Source: Pratylenchus scribneri
Taxonomy: Eukaryota > Nematoda > Chromadorea > Rhabditida > Pratylenchidae
Length of the DNA: 64,000 nucleotides
Assembly: GCA_030063045.1 (NCBI GenBank)
Contig: JAQSEB010000020.1
Span: 1,364,001 to 1,428,000 of the forward strand
Direction of reading: 5' to 3'
Below the pieces are notes generated by a model. That model ran no database searches and was not told where the DNA came from. It worked only from the letters and a program-made list of their open reading frames with translations. The translations under genes and the position numbers were made by a program. Positions 28,766 to 40,093 of this stretch are shown one piece after another; within the stretch, counting starts at the first letter, position 1; each line of letters opens with the position of its first letter.

Positions 28766-29675
28766 CCTTTTCCGGATTGATTTTATTCCTTTTTTCTGAT
28801 CACTTTCTTGTAAAATTTTTTTTCGTTTTATGAAAACTTTGGAGAATTCGAACTTCTAAATTCAACGAATCATTCAGGTACATTTGGATTAATCAGCTTT
28901 TCTATTTTGGAATAAATTTGCAAATTGCTTTGAAGGCTTTTTTTGTACAATTCAGCACTAAAACCATTCCTTGGCCAACCATCCATTTACCTAGAAAGAA
29001 GGAGCACTTAACCCCAATCCAAAAAGAGGATTATACCGAATTTTACACGGTCCCATTCCATCAAATTCCGTTGTATCCATTAGAGGAAAGGGTCGTCCAT
29101 TTGCTTGGAATAAATTCCATCAAACTTAATCCTACATTTCTTCCCATGTTTCGGCCGACCATCGTGAGACTCTCCACCAAATATTACCATTTTTTGCGCG
29201 CATTTTCCCAAAACTCCCTCCTAATCCAGCATTCTGGACCAACTTTGTGGCCGACCACTTTAAAATCCTCCACCCAAACCCATTTTCTCGTCATTTTTGG
29301 ATATCAAGCAAATATTTTCCTCCCTCACTAAATTTGAAAAGGTCCGTAAAATAAAAGAAAATAATGGAAATGATGGCAAACAGTAAAAGGCCCAATGAAT
29401 GCACCAATTCCAATGCCAAAATTGTTGGCCATTGTAATGGAAGTGGCTCGAGGAGTGTGGTCGGAGGCAGCCATTGGCCAAAAGGTTGGAAAATGATCGG
29501 CAAAAATTGACAATTCATAGGCTTCACATATTCCCTCTGACACCTTTCGACGTCATTGCTTTTTAAATTTTTAATTCTTCAAAATTTTCCCAAAAATTGT
29601 CCGGTGCATGGGCATTGAACATTATAAGTATAAATTCAAAGGAAAAGTACATCAGGATGAGACGGGAAGCCCTAG
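28766..29675. other. region with weak frames only
   Basis: A 137-codon plus-strand frame at 28918-29331 has no ATG at its start and no recognisable domain. A minus-strand frame at 29516-29291 from an internal Met (MNCQFLPIIF) ends in a hydrophobic span (LGLLLFAIISIIFFYF) and could be an exon of a small membrane protein, but no flanking exons were found. Confidence 0.35.
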
Positions 29676-29683
29676 TATAAAAC
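29676..29683 (+). promoter_or_regulatory. TATA-like box
   Basis: TATAAAAC lies 131 bp upstream of the start codon at 29814, in non-coding DNA and in the right orientation for that gene. Confidence 0.45.
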
Positions 29684-29813
29684 GGGAGCAAGGAAACCCA
29701 CCAATTTTTTAACAAAATTAATGCCAAAATCCCTTCCCCCGCCCTCATCACAATTGCACATTTTTGTCATTTTCATCATATTTTTTACGAATTATTCCCA
29801 AAAACACGAAAAA

Positions 29814-30323
29814 ATGATTGCCAATGATTCAGTTTTTCTCCTCTTTTCGCTTGCCGTCACTCTCCCCAGCCAACCGTCCGAGGCCATCCGTGGCGCCCTC
29901 TTCCGATCCGGCCGATCGCCGGCATTTGCCCCAATCAGTGGTGGCCATTTTGTGAATTTGGGTTCGGATGAGGAGGAACGGCTGCTGAGTTTGGCCCCTC
30001 ACCCGGCATTGATGGTCGATTTACGCCAATTGATGGCATTTTCACGGGCCACCGAATCCGTAATCCCCCATCCCTTTTTGATGTGTTTTTATGCCATTCA
30101 TTTTCAGCAACCGCCTCAGGCTATCATTCGCCCAATTCCAAGGGAAAATACGGTGGCTGAGGCCATTGTTCCCACCAAACGAGCCCAAAAGTTGTTGTCA
30201 CCGCCTCCCACCATTACTTTGGGCCAACAATGGAAATCACCAAGATTAACTGCATTTTTGGCAATGGCCCGAAAATATGGCAATCCTCCTCAAATGCAGG
30301 TGGCGGAAGAATGGATGAATTAA
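29814..30323 (+). CDS. secreted protein, possible peptide precursor
   Basis: Two exons encode about 150 residues. The start MIANDSVFLLFSLAV with a cleavage-like SQPSEA is a typical signal peptide, so I chose it over an in-frame upstream ATG at 29721. Directly after it comes AIR-GALFRSGR-SPAF. If processed at the flanking Arg residues, the Gly would allow C-terminal amidation to give a GALFRS-amide-like peptide. That reading is inference. The remainder (LGSDEEERLLSL, then after the intron QPPQAIIRPIPRE and LTAFLAMARKYGNPP) has scattered single Arg/Lys sites. No cysteines in the secreted part, so not a disulphide-rich toxin or growth factor. Confidence 0.6.
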   Translation: MIANDSVFLLFSLAVTLPSQPSEAIRGALFRSGRSPAFAPISGGHFVNLGSDEEERLLSLAPHPALMVDLRQLMAFSRATESVIPHPFLMCFYAIHFQQPPQAIIRPIPRENTVAEAIVPTKRAQKLLSPPPTITLGQQWKSPRLTAFLAMARKYGNPPQMQVAEEWMN

Positions 30324-31199
30324 AGAATAGAAAAGAAGAAGATGAATTTACCGAAATACTTTTGTCCCCAACCAATTATTTTTGCCCTTTGCAATTTCCC
30401 ATCCATTTTTTCCACATTGATCTCTCACCCCACCACCCAAAGTTGTTTTTGGACACACATTTTTGCCGTGTTGATGAACAAAAATAAAAACTTTTTTTTG
30501 CTGCTGATGAAAAGCAAACAAAAGCGCAAAACTACGCATTTACAATTTTTTGGGGATTCCCCAAAAGTCCCTTTTGATCATTTTCCTCGAAAATGTTCGG
30601 CCAACCATCAACCGGGCCAATTCCCCTGATTCTCTTCTTTTAGCGTTGATCGGCTCCATTTTCATTCATCGCCCAATTTCTGGCACTGCTTCTTTTGTTC
30701 CCCCCAAACACGCCCACGCCCATGCACCTTTCCCCCTTCTCCGCCTTTCCAGCAAGAATTTTTGTTCATCTTTTTTGCCGTTACTTTCTTTTCGACTCAA
30801 TTTGCGCGGATTGGGAGGATAAAGGGGTGAGGACAAAAACAAACAAAGCCACCGGCTTCTTACTCCCTTCCGCCCGGATAATTTGTTGAGCAGGCAAAAA
30901 TCGCTGTTAGTGAGGATCTGTGGTGGTGGTTTTAGCCTGGCCCACTTTTTGCCTATATCCTCACCCCACATTCACATTCATTCATTCATTTAGTCCAACA
31001 GAGGAGGATTCAAGGAAGCCGCCTTGCCTTCGAGAGTGCTACCACCTAACCCAACTTCCCTTCCATTCTCATTTTTTTACTTCAATTTGATCGCCTTCAA
31101 AGTTGAATTTCGGTTTTAAACACAAATAATCATTTTATTTTTGACTACAACCAAAAATGGGCGAAGTGAGTTTATTAGGGGAATTACCCTGGGGAAATT
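30324..31199. other. intergenic, probable promoter region of the CLIK gene
   Basis: No supported gene. C-rich runs (CCCCCCAAACACGCCCACGCCC near 30700) and CATTCATTC repeats near 30970. Short open frames on either strand lack domains and splice signals. Confidence 0.4.
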
Positions 31200-32946
31200 A
31201 TGCGTAAATTTGAGAACGGCGAAACGGTGACCAGAAGGAAGCTGAACTTTGAGAAATTGAGGGCCGGTGAAACATTTTTGACCATGCAGGCCGGCACCAA
31301 CAAATTCGAAACACAACGGGGAATGACCGGTCGGTGATGGAGGAATTAAATTGGTTCCAATTTTGGGTAATATTTTTAGCCGTTGGAATGCCCCGTTTGA
31401 ACATCACAAGGGACAAAAAGTTGGGCTACATGGAACCGGACCGAAAATCCGAGGAAATCCTCCGTCCGCAATGTGGCACAAATTTGTACGCCTCACAGGC
31501 TGGCCAAACGGCAATTGGGGCAAATCGAAATCAGGCATGAGGGAATGTGGCCAATTCTCCTTTGATTTTGCCTTTTTAGTGTCCTTTGGTGGAGTACAAA
31601 AAGGAATGGGAAACAATTTTGGACAAAGAAGGCGAGGGAATTCTGCCAAAACAAAGTGGGGATTACGGTTTTGCATCGCAGGCTGGAGAGGTGAGTTTTT
31701 TTGTGTCATTTTTGGTCAAATTCATTTGGCCAACATTCTTAGGTGAACATGGGTGCCCCTCGAAATCAAGTGGCCAACATTCGAGGCCGCCTCCCCAACG
31801 ATCGACGCACCCACGGATTGGCAAGCAAAAATAATCCAAAAAATATTATTTTATTTATTTGTAGCTTTGCTATCAATACGGCACAAACATTTTTGCATCC
31901 CAACAAGGAATGACCGGTGCCCCTGGGCTTGGCGCATTCCGTCAAGCCACGCAAGAAGTTGAGGGCCTTGGATTCACGTATGAATTTATGGCAATGAGAA
32001 TTTCAAATTGAGAATAATTTCACAGAGAGGAGAATATCCGTGTCAGCTCCGAATTCACTCCATGGTATTCGGGTCAAAACAAATTTGCCTCACAAAAGGG
32101 AACTGGTGGATTCTTGAAGGTTGGTTGGTGGTGATTGAAGTCCTTTCATTCCATTGATTTGGCCTCAAGGTTCGCGATGTTCTACCGCACACGACTGGAG
32201 GAAAAGAAATCCCCGAGGATTCGCGACTTAAATCCGAAGGCATTGTGCCATTGCAAGTGAGTGAATTGTTTTGTTTTGGACACACCAATATTTTCCCTTT
32301 CTAGTCTGGCACCAACAAATTGGCCTCACAAAAGGGAATGACCGGATTTGGGACACCGAGAAACACGATGACCAGAATGGGCTGGAAGAAGGAATGGTGA
32401 GAAAAGGGGGAATGGAAATTGGCCAATAAAATAATTAATTTATTAGGATGGAGGAATATGAAGCGGCAATGCGCGAATGGGAGGAGAATAGGCCACCGGG
32501 ATCGGCGGGAGGCGGATCGGATGGGTAAGTGGAGGGGAGGGGGGGAAATGCCAAGGGCACAAATTGATGGAATATTTATTTGAAGGCATCCATTCGAAAA
32601 GTACAAACGGAAATTCGAGGAACGCGAGGTGTGAAAATGGATGGGAATTTTTGGCAATTTTTTATATTATTTTAGACCTCAAAACAAGGCGATGGAGGCG
32701 GTGAAGCGGAGGAGGAGGCGGCAGCGCCAGCATCCCCAGTGAAGGCGGAAACGCCAAAACGCGAACCATCACCGCCACCCGCACCACCGGCAGCCACCAA
32801 AGTTGAGGAGAAAGTTGAAGAAGAGGAAGAGGAATACGAAGAAGAAGAGGAGGAGGAGGAGGGCGAAGAAGAGGAAGAGGAGGAAGAAGAAGAGGTGGGG
32901 AAAAGAGGGATTATTTTGGGAAATTCACAATATTTTTAAGGAATGA
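31200..32946 (+). CDS. calponin-like (CLIK) repeat actin-binding protein, UNC-87/CLIK-1 family
   Basis: About ten exons carry a series of CLIK repeats, each around a core like [18 protein letters not shown]. Cores visible are [68 protein letters not shown] and [16 protein letters not shown]. These repeats bind and stabilise actin filaments in nematode body-wall muscle. After the repeats come [17 protein letters not shown], a Pro/Lys-rich linker and an unusual tail of about 45 residues that is almost all Glu, ending at a TGA at 32944-32946 (or at 32939 if the last intron is not removed). The ATG at 31200 ([15 protein letters not shown]) is the likeliest start; another exon upstream is possible. 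Two introns (31535-31579, 31821-31864) need GC-AG splicing to avoid stops. Confidence 0.85.
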
Positions 32947-33513
32947 ATTGAATGTATTGAATGCAATGGCATCGGATGGAATGATGAATTTAAATTTAAA
33001 TGAACACTTCGAAAATGATGAATAAATTTACAAAAATGATGCAATTCATATTAAATTTAGTTTTTAGTAAATTCCCTCCCCGAATCGAAAATGAAATAAA
33101 AAATGTTCTTAAATTTATTTGCTACGAAATATAAAAAATGTGTCAAAATAAAAAATACAAATTTAAATGAGTTGGTTAGGAAAAGAGGAAGTGTTTGTGA
33201 ATTTGTCATCAAAAAATGGCACAGAATGGCTTCTTTCTTTAAATCTCAGTCAAGGCAAATTGGGTGCGCACTTATCCGGGAAATAATTGGATGAATTTGA
33301 TCAACAGAGAGAGCATCCGAATGCCAAGATTGTAAAAGTGAACTGAAAATGTAAAATTAAAATTGATTGTAAATGTGTTTTACATTGTTTGTAATTGTGT
33401 TTTGGATTGTAATTGTAATTTAATGTTTTACTAATGTAATTTTAATTAGATTGTAATTATAAATTTGTTTCATTCCAAAAATGAGGAAAAATAATTTAAA
33501 CAAATTTTATTTA
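32947..33513. other. intergenic between convergent genes
   Basis: AT-rich, with low-complexity GTAATTGTAATT runs at 33340-33470. No gene or RNA signal seen. Confidence 0.5.
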
Positions 33514-35169
33514 TTACTTTTCAATCAATTCTGGGCAATTAATTTGGTCAGCATCTCCCAAATCGGCCGCCAATTGAATTGTGCCAACAATGAAAATGTT
33601 GTGCGGAGTTTGGAGCAACGGGGAACTCTCGGAATCGGCCAATGAATGCAAAAAGAGCGGCGAAGTGTGGCGCAATTTGTCAATCCCTGTAAAATAACAA
33701 TTTATAGGGGTAAATAATCCAATTTCACCTTTCAAATGGAGCAGAAGCATTTCTGGTTTGATCCTTTGCCTTTCCAAAATTGGCTCCAACACTTCTTTTT
33801 CCATTCCCATTTTGGTGGTGGCCGAATTCAGGGAATGTTTCATAAAACTAAAAATAATCCTTATTATTTTGGCAATTGAACCTATAATTGGGCCAATTCT
33901 TGTGCAATATTCCCTCAAATTGTTCGGACATCCGCTCCACTTTTGTTCCATCTTTTCCGGCCATCAACAAAATCATTGGGCCTTTCCGCTCCAATTCAGC
34001 CACTTTTTCCAGATCATCCCTTTCTTCTTGTTGCCTCTTCAACATTTTATCGGCCATATAAATTAGCATTTTCCATGTCTGAGTCCGTCTTTCCTTAAAA
34101 TGTAAAATTATTCAAATTTATATTAAATTCTTGCCTTATTATTATTCAACGGCATTTCCTGGTCAATTAGTCGTCTCAAATCATTTTTGAAATTCGAAAA
34201 TTGTTCTTCCGGTGTCAATTGCCTCCGAGCGATGAAAATTGGGTAAATGAATGCGCAAGCAAAAATGATGACCACCACAATGACGGTGCACGAAATCAAT
34301 TGGTTGTATTCTGTGCAAATATTTTACAAATATTATTAACCTTAAAACAAATAAAACCAACCAATTGGATGGCTTAAATTCGCATGAAATTGTTCGCTAA
34401 AGCCTTTTTGTTTTTTCTGCCCACCAAAAATAGGACTTGGTGTTTTCCGTGGTTGTTGCCGATTTGTTGCACTTCTCGACCGGCTCAATTCTAATAGCAA
34501 TGATTGACTGCCCAGCCTTCGTGTCTGTCTTTGTCGGCATTTCCTCCCCTCATTTGTCTCCACTTCTTCTTCTTCCTCATCACTATTCTCATCGTCTTCT
34601 TCCTGTTGGTCTTCCACTGATGAGCTGAAAAATAATTTTAAAGTTTTTTTGCCGAAGGATTGAATGCAATAAATTTTTTATTTAATGTCTGATCTTATAT
34701 TAATCCCTATAAACGTTAATAGGGCTCATCAAGATGTGTCAATTTATTTATTATTTGTCAAGGTTTGATCAAAAATGAACGAAGTATTAAACCGTCTATA
34801 TTATATTTGCTTTTCGGGTCGTAACTCATTTAGTTTTGATCTAAACACTCCACAATCAATATACTAATCGATGCGTTTCAACCATTCAAATCTTAATCTA
34901 AGATTATGTAATTTGTAAATAAAAGTTATAGGCTTCCAACGAAATTCTAGTATTTTTCAATTTTAAGTAAACCTGTAAGTCGCTGTGTCTGGTGGGTAGC
35001 TTTGGTTCAGCCGTAATTTCCAGCCAATTTGTTGTTGGCCATTTCCATTCTCCCCGTCATCATTCTCCTCAAATAATTTCGGATAAAATGTCCCCTTTGC
35101 CTGTTTGTTTTCATCATTTACATTGTCCTCATCTTCCATCATTATACTTCGCCTATGCCTTTTTTTCAT
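33514..35169 (-). CDS. single-pass membrane protein resembling torsin activators (LAP1/LULL1-like)
   Basis: The N-terminal half is cytosolic/nucleoplasmic in type: MKKRHRRSIMME, then acidic and Arg/Ser-rich segments (EEEEEVETNEG, LELSRSRSATNR). One strong membrane span follows (ISCTVIVVVIIFACAFIYPIF). The C-terminal half has a helix, IDQEMPLNN, and then GPMILLMAGKDGTKVERMSE, which recalls the start of the luminal AAA-like domain of human LAP1/LULL1 (PAILMFTAARDAEEALKCLS). The end reads LLLHLKGIDKL and HNIFIVGTIQL, as strands of a Rossmann-like fold would. Those proteins activate torsin ATPases in the nuclear envelope/ER. The assignment rests on layout and one short match, so it is tentative. 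The first two exons and their joins are approximate. Confidence 0.55.
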
Positions 35170-35736
35170 CGAAAAAACACTTTTGGAAATATTTTGTAAT
35201 TTAATTAAATTTAAACAAAAATAAATGGCAAATTTTTGTGACCATTTTATATGTAAATTTATCAACAAATATTCATTCTCTGGGAGCAAATAATTTATCG
35301 GAGATAAAACAATAAAATTGAATGATGAATGACAAACAAAGTTTTTATATAATTCATCCATCCATCCATTCATTAGGTTTCGACGAGAATCCAAACAAAT
35401 CAAAAATGAGAAGACAATATTTATTGTGTGTATTGGTAAATAAATGAAGATAAACCAAAAAAAGTCAATAAATCAATTTTAAATAAATCGCATTATATTT
35501 AGGAAAAGATGGATTGAAGGTGGTGGTGAGAGAGAGCTCTTTCTTTATATATGTGTTTTGTGTTGAATTGAATATTGATGGATGGTGGGCATCATCTAGA
35601 AATGTGAAATTGTGTTTTACTGATTTCATTCATTTATTTATAAACCTGGTCCCCAAGGTGTGGAATTGTTGGATTGATGCATCTCATTTTCCTCATCATA
35701 TCATCGCCTTCCTCCTTCCTTTATTGTCCGAATCAT
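35170..35736. other. intergenic
   Basis: AT-rich DNA between two minus-strand genes; CATCCATCCATTCATT near 35350. A leftward promoter for the membrane protein gene may lie here, but no clear TATA box was found. Confidence 0.45.
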
Positions 35737-38239
35737 TCATTCATCATCAGCCTGCAAAAATATGCAAATTAAAATTTTAATTTCATTTTTCGTTAATAAA
35801 ACACTTCAATTAGTCATCAAAAACTCAAATTAAAAATTAACAAAATAAAAAATACACACACCTTACTACGACGATTGCGAGCCGGGCCATGCCCAACAGT
35901 GCGGCCGCTTCCGAATCCACCGGTCATATTGCGATTTTGGCGTTGTTGATGATGTGGAGGAGAAGGCCCAGTGGAATTAGTCGGTTGCGACTTTTCGTTG
36001 GACTTTTCCGAATTGTCATCGCTGCCTGCCGGCTGTCCACTGTTGAATGTGTCATTGTCGGCAGTTTCGCCTGGAAAATGAGAACAAAAACAAATGAAAG
36101 CGTGTTAGGTGTTAGATAGGTCATTTTAATTGTTATTTAAAACCACATCCATCTATTTGGTTAGTTTTTTTTCAAAATTTTTAATGATAATTTTCAAGTT
36201 TTCAAACCTTCGCTTTCCTGTTGCGATGGTTGATTTGGTGAGGAATTGACATTTCGCTGCGGTTGCTGTTGGTCCCGTTGGCCCCCCATTTTCTGTTGCT
36301 GCTGATCACCACGATTGCCACCACCACGGTATTGTTGAGCCGAATATTGGCGTCCTCCTCCACTGGCAAAACGGCCACTTCCTCCTCCTCCACTGCCGCC
36401 ATTATTATAAGGTCTGCCACCAGCACCGCCGCCAATTGATCGAACTCCACTGCCGCCATTGTAGCGATTCATTTGACCTCCTCCACCGGGTCCCCTTTGC
36501 TGTTGTCCTCCACGCTGTTGTTGTTGTTGACCGCCTCCTCGATATCCTCCACCACGGCGTTCGCCACCATTTTGGGCACCGCGCATATTGTTGTTATTGT
36601 TCTGTTGGTATTGTCGACCACCACCTCCTCCTTGATTCGAGTATTGCTGCTGATGAGGATGGCCATTGAAGTGTTGGAATGGCGAGTTTCGGGAGTGATA
36701 GAGCTTCCTGCGAATTTCCTCTTCTTCTCTGAAATTTGGATAATCATTAAATTTAATATAAATAAATTAATTATTACGCTCGAATTTCGTCCATTTCATT
36801 GATGTGCTTCAGGTGGAATTCGACCAGCAATTCGGCATGGGTAATTGCTTCGCGTGTTCCAGTGAAGGAGAATGGCACCACCGCTTGGTCCGGATCATCA
36901 TCGCCAATTTGCACACGCACAACTCCGCTTTTGTCCACAATGTCCTTTATATAATAAAGGATTATCATTATTAGTTCATGAAGTTAAGGTTTCTCCCAAA
37001 TTCCGAGTCCCAAATTAATTAACAGAGAAAAAATTGCTTACTTGAATTGTCTTCCCTTGCTTTCCGATCACTTGACCAACTTTATTTTTCGGCACAAACT
37101 TTTGTTGCGCCAAGAATTCCAGCATATTCCGTGCCTGCTCTGCTGCTTCTGCCTTTTGTGCGAAGATCTGTCAAATTTAATTTTAACCCGAAATTGTTTT
37201 CAACATTAAACCTTGAATCTGCTAAATCCTTGTTCACGAGTGGATTCGTCCAATTTGATCTCCTTTAATTAAATTAAAATAGAATTTAATGAAACTATTA
37301 TGAACCGTGATGCCATCCAATGAACGCGCATTTGAGATGTTTGCACCTTGAGCACCAATGGCCAATCCCATGAATGCCGTTGACACATCGAATTCAACAA
37401 CGAATGGACTGTCCGGTTGCGGTTCATGAACGGAGAGCATCTTCTTTTGTTCCTGTCAAATCTGTCATATTTATTTCAAATTTTTTCTTACTTCTTGGCG
37501 TTGAAGCATCATCATTTTCTGTCGACAATTCGAGAGGAAAACCTCCTTCAACACTTCGACCTTCTTTATTGAGGCAGCAGAGAATGTCTTTAAAAATTAA
37601 TTTAAAACTGCCTAAAAGTGATAAAAAAAAAACCTTAACAACCAGCGTCTTCTCCTCCCGATTGAATTTGATCAGTATGGCCGGAATACTTTGCTGGATC
37701 ACTTTGTAATTTTCTTCACTGCGGGAGAAGTAGTCGAGCAAATCGTCGTTCAATTCAATCGTCAGGGATTTGACACTGGAAGCCGAAACCGATGTTGGCA
37801 AAGCTGGATGACGGCATTGACTGATTGGAATGATGTCGCCCATTTGTGTTCGCTCGACGCTCTCAACAACGGCAAAATCATTCTTTAAATAAAATCAAAG
37901 ATGTTTTATTCATCAAAATATGTGTGAACCTTGATATCCCGAATCTTCATCTTGTTCCAGCCCATCACTTCGTCTTTGTCGCTCTTGTCAATCCTGACAT
38001 ATGCGTCCACAATGTCGCCCACTTTGAAGTTGAGCTTTTGTCCACTCTCAGCCACCACTGCACGGCACTGTTCGAACTTGACGATTTCAGGTTTGCGCCA
38101 TCCTTTTTCGTAGACCACATCCAGCCCTTCGTCCGTTATATCGTTTACAGCAGCTTTGAGATAGAAACCTGAAGAGAAAAATAATTAAAAGATTGCAAAT
38201 TAATTTCTAACCTTCAGGTTGTTTCACTTCCACTTCCAT
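35737..38239 (-). CDS. FMR1/FXR-family RNA-binding protein
   Basis: About eleven exons. The N-terminus (MEVEVKQPEGFYLKAAVNDI) begins the tandem Tudor/Agenet region, which continues through VGDIVDAYVRIDKSDKDEVMGW. The two central KH domains are clear: FMGLAIGAQGANISNARSLDGITEI and, in the second, VPKNKVGQVIGKQGKTIQDI followed by [11 protein letters not shown]. Human FMRP has LAIGTHGANIQQARK and [23 protein letters not shown] at these places. A GREAITHAELL-like block (TGTREAITHAELLVEFHLKH) closes KH2. The C-terminus is long and low-complexity with RGG/GGR and Gln-rich runs and ends RNRRSKADDE. FMRP binds mRNA and polyribosomes and regulates translation. The RGG region is longer and more Gln-rich than in vertebrates. 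This identification is strong. Confidence 0.93.
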
Positions 38240-38931
38240 AATTCGTGTATTTCAAAAGAATTTAATGAGATTACGACCTTTAAAGGATAATAGGTACTTT
38301 ATTTTTCGTTTGCTAAAATGATAAATTATAAATCAATATAGGTAATTAAGTGATTGAGCTTTGTACACCACTATTCGTTAATTATCTTGATTAGATTTCG
38401 TCAAATTTCTTTTTTTTGCGAGTAAATATGATGGAGGCTCAATAGGATTTCATTATGCGAACAAATGCAAAAAATGCTTTATTTTTTGGATCAAAATAAA
38501 ACCAATAAATATCTCATGTCCAGAGTCTGCAGCTCCTAGTAAAATTCCAATTTCGATCAATCAAATTTCCAAATTACGGGCCCTGAGATGAGCTAATCTT
38601 ATTCTCTTCTTATCTCCTTTTCTACTTATCTTTTCACTTCATTTTCTCTGACTCTGATTACAACAAGGGATGATTTGTAATAAATTAAATATGACAAATG
38701 TTCATTTTTAAATCTCTAACAAATATCCCTTACCGTACCAACTTAATAATTTGAAACCTCTCTCCTTTTTGTATAAAAGCGAGCTATTTTTCTGAATCTC
38801 AACCATTCAATTCAAAACAATTCCCATTAGTGTGTGTGCTCCAGCTCCTGTCAATCTCCCGCCAAAGTAAGTCAAATTCTACAACTATTTTTCACACAAA
38901 ATAAACAATTCTAAATTCCAGGTTTGCAGCA
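38240..38931. promoter_or_regulatory. divergent promoter region with TATA box at 38772-38779
   Basis: Spacer between the FMR1-like gene (leftward) and the two-span membrane gene (rightward). TATAAAAG at 38772-38779 precedes a leader exon that ends at the GTAAGT donor at about 38868, and the acceptor (CCAG) is just before the ATG at 38932. So the rightward gene has an intron in its 5' leader. Confidence 0.55.
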
Positions 38932-40093
38932 ATGATGACCGAGCCCGGGAACAGCAAAAGCCCTGAAGAAATCAACAACCAAATGCGGCCGCATCCTTCT
39001 GAAACATTCCCAAACGTTGCTGCCCAGACTCTCAACATCACCAACTCAGGAGAAGACTTGCCATCATCAAAATTTCGGTCAGTTTTTTTAACTCAAATTA
39101 TGAACAAAATTAAATTTTATATTTTCAGACAACAGCGCTACTTGGTCTCCATTCTCGTCTTGGCTTCACTGATGATCGCAACATGCCTTGTCCAAGCAAT
39201 GGCCTCTTCCACCAGCCGCACTCTTCAAATCGTCACATTGCTCTGTTCGCTGTGCTTGGCTTTCTACATATACCAGGTTTGGAAATATCCCTTATGTTTT
39301 ATGAATGATTTTCTTCACTTTTCAGTGGGTCTTCTACTTCTCCGATGGGCTGACACAACACAAAAGGGCCTACTTCGACGTGCGAAATGTTTTGTTGACA
39401 TACCAGCCGAACATTTGGACGGACAAGGCAAAATTATTCCATGTAAGTAAAATTCGAACATAAAAACATTAACTAATTTTGTTCTTTTTTTTCAGCCAGA
39501 TCCACCAACTCCAAGTGTGTCAGCAGTTCCACCGACGGATGTCAACAACAGGAATGGGCAAAGCAGTGCGAAAATCAAGAACATGAATAGAGGAGAATTT
39601 GATGATTGGCGCAACCAGGTTAGAACTTATTTTCTTTTACAATTCGAGAATTAATTTATCTGTTATTTTGCAGCACTACACCAACGAATACACACATGCC
39701 CAGGAAATGGCGAGACAACAGAATCAGAACAGAGTACCATTGTACGCACCAACAACGGCGGATGGGCAGGACAAAATTCCACCAACTCCAAGTGTGTCAG
39801 CAGTTCCACCGACGGATGTCAACGGCAGGAATGGATTTGATGATTGGCGCAACCAGGTTAGCTAATTTTCTTTGCTAATTCAATCAACAATTAATTTACC
39901 AATTATTTTGCAGCACTACACCAACGAATACACAAATGCGGAGATGGCGAGACAACAGAACAGTGTGCCATTGGACGAACCAACAACGGCGGATGGGCAG
40001 GACAAAATTCAAAATGGCACGCAAGAAGCATTGTCAATAACCACAGAAGATGAGCCGAAAGAAGCAGCAAAAGACGACGATCGCAAAGAATAG
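38932..40093 (+). CDS. two-span membrane protein with duplicated C-terminal exons
   Basis: Starts MMTEPGNSKSPEEINNQ. Two hydrophobic spans follow (YLVSILVLASLMIATCLV and IVTLLCSLCLAFYIYQ), then WVFYFSDGLTQHKRAYFDV. The remaining cytosolic tail is built from a duplicated unit: PPTPSVSAVPPTDVN, then FDDWRNQ, intron, HYTNEYT, ARQQN, PTTADGQDKI. This occurs twice, at about 39500-39760 and 39780-40010. The duplication includes the intron (both copies begin GTTAG and end TTATTTTGCAG), so it is a recent segmental copy. It ends EEPKEAAKDDDRKE-like with charged residues. No family recognised. Confidence 0.75.

Noticed and set aside
28202..28780. 192-codon open frame across the minisatellite as a gene
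   Set aside because: It is explained by the 39-bp period. There is no good start, no signal and an equal frame on the other strand.
28918..29331. 137-codon plus-strand gene
   Set aside because: No ATG at its beginning, no domain and no splice evidence.
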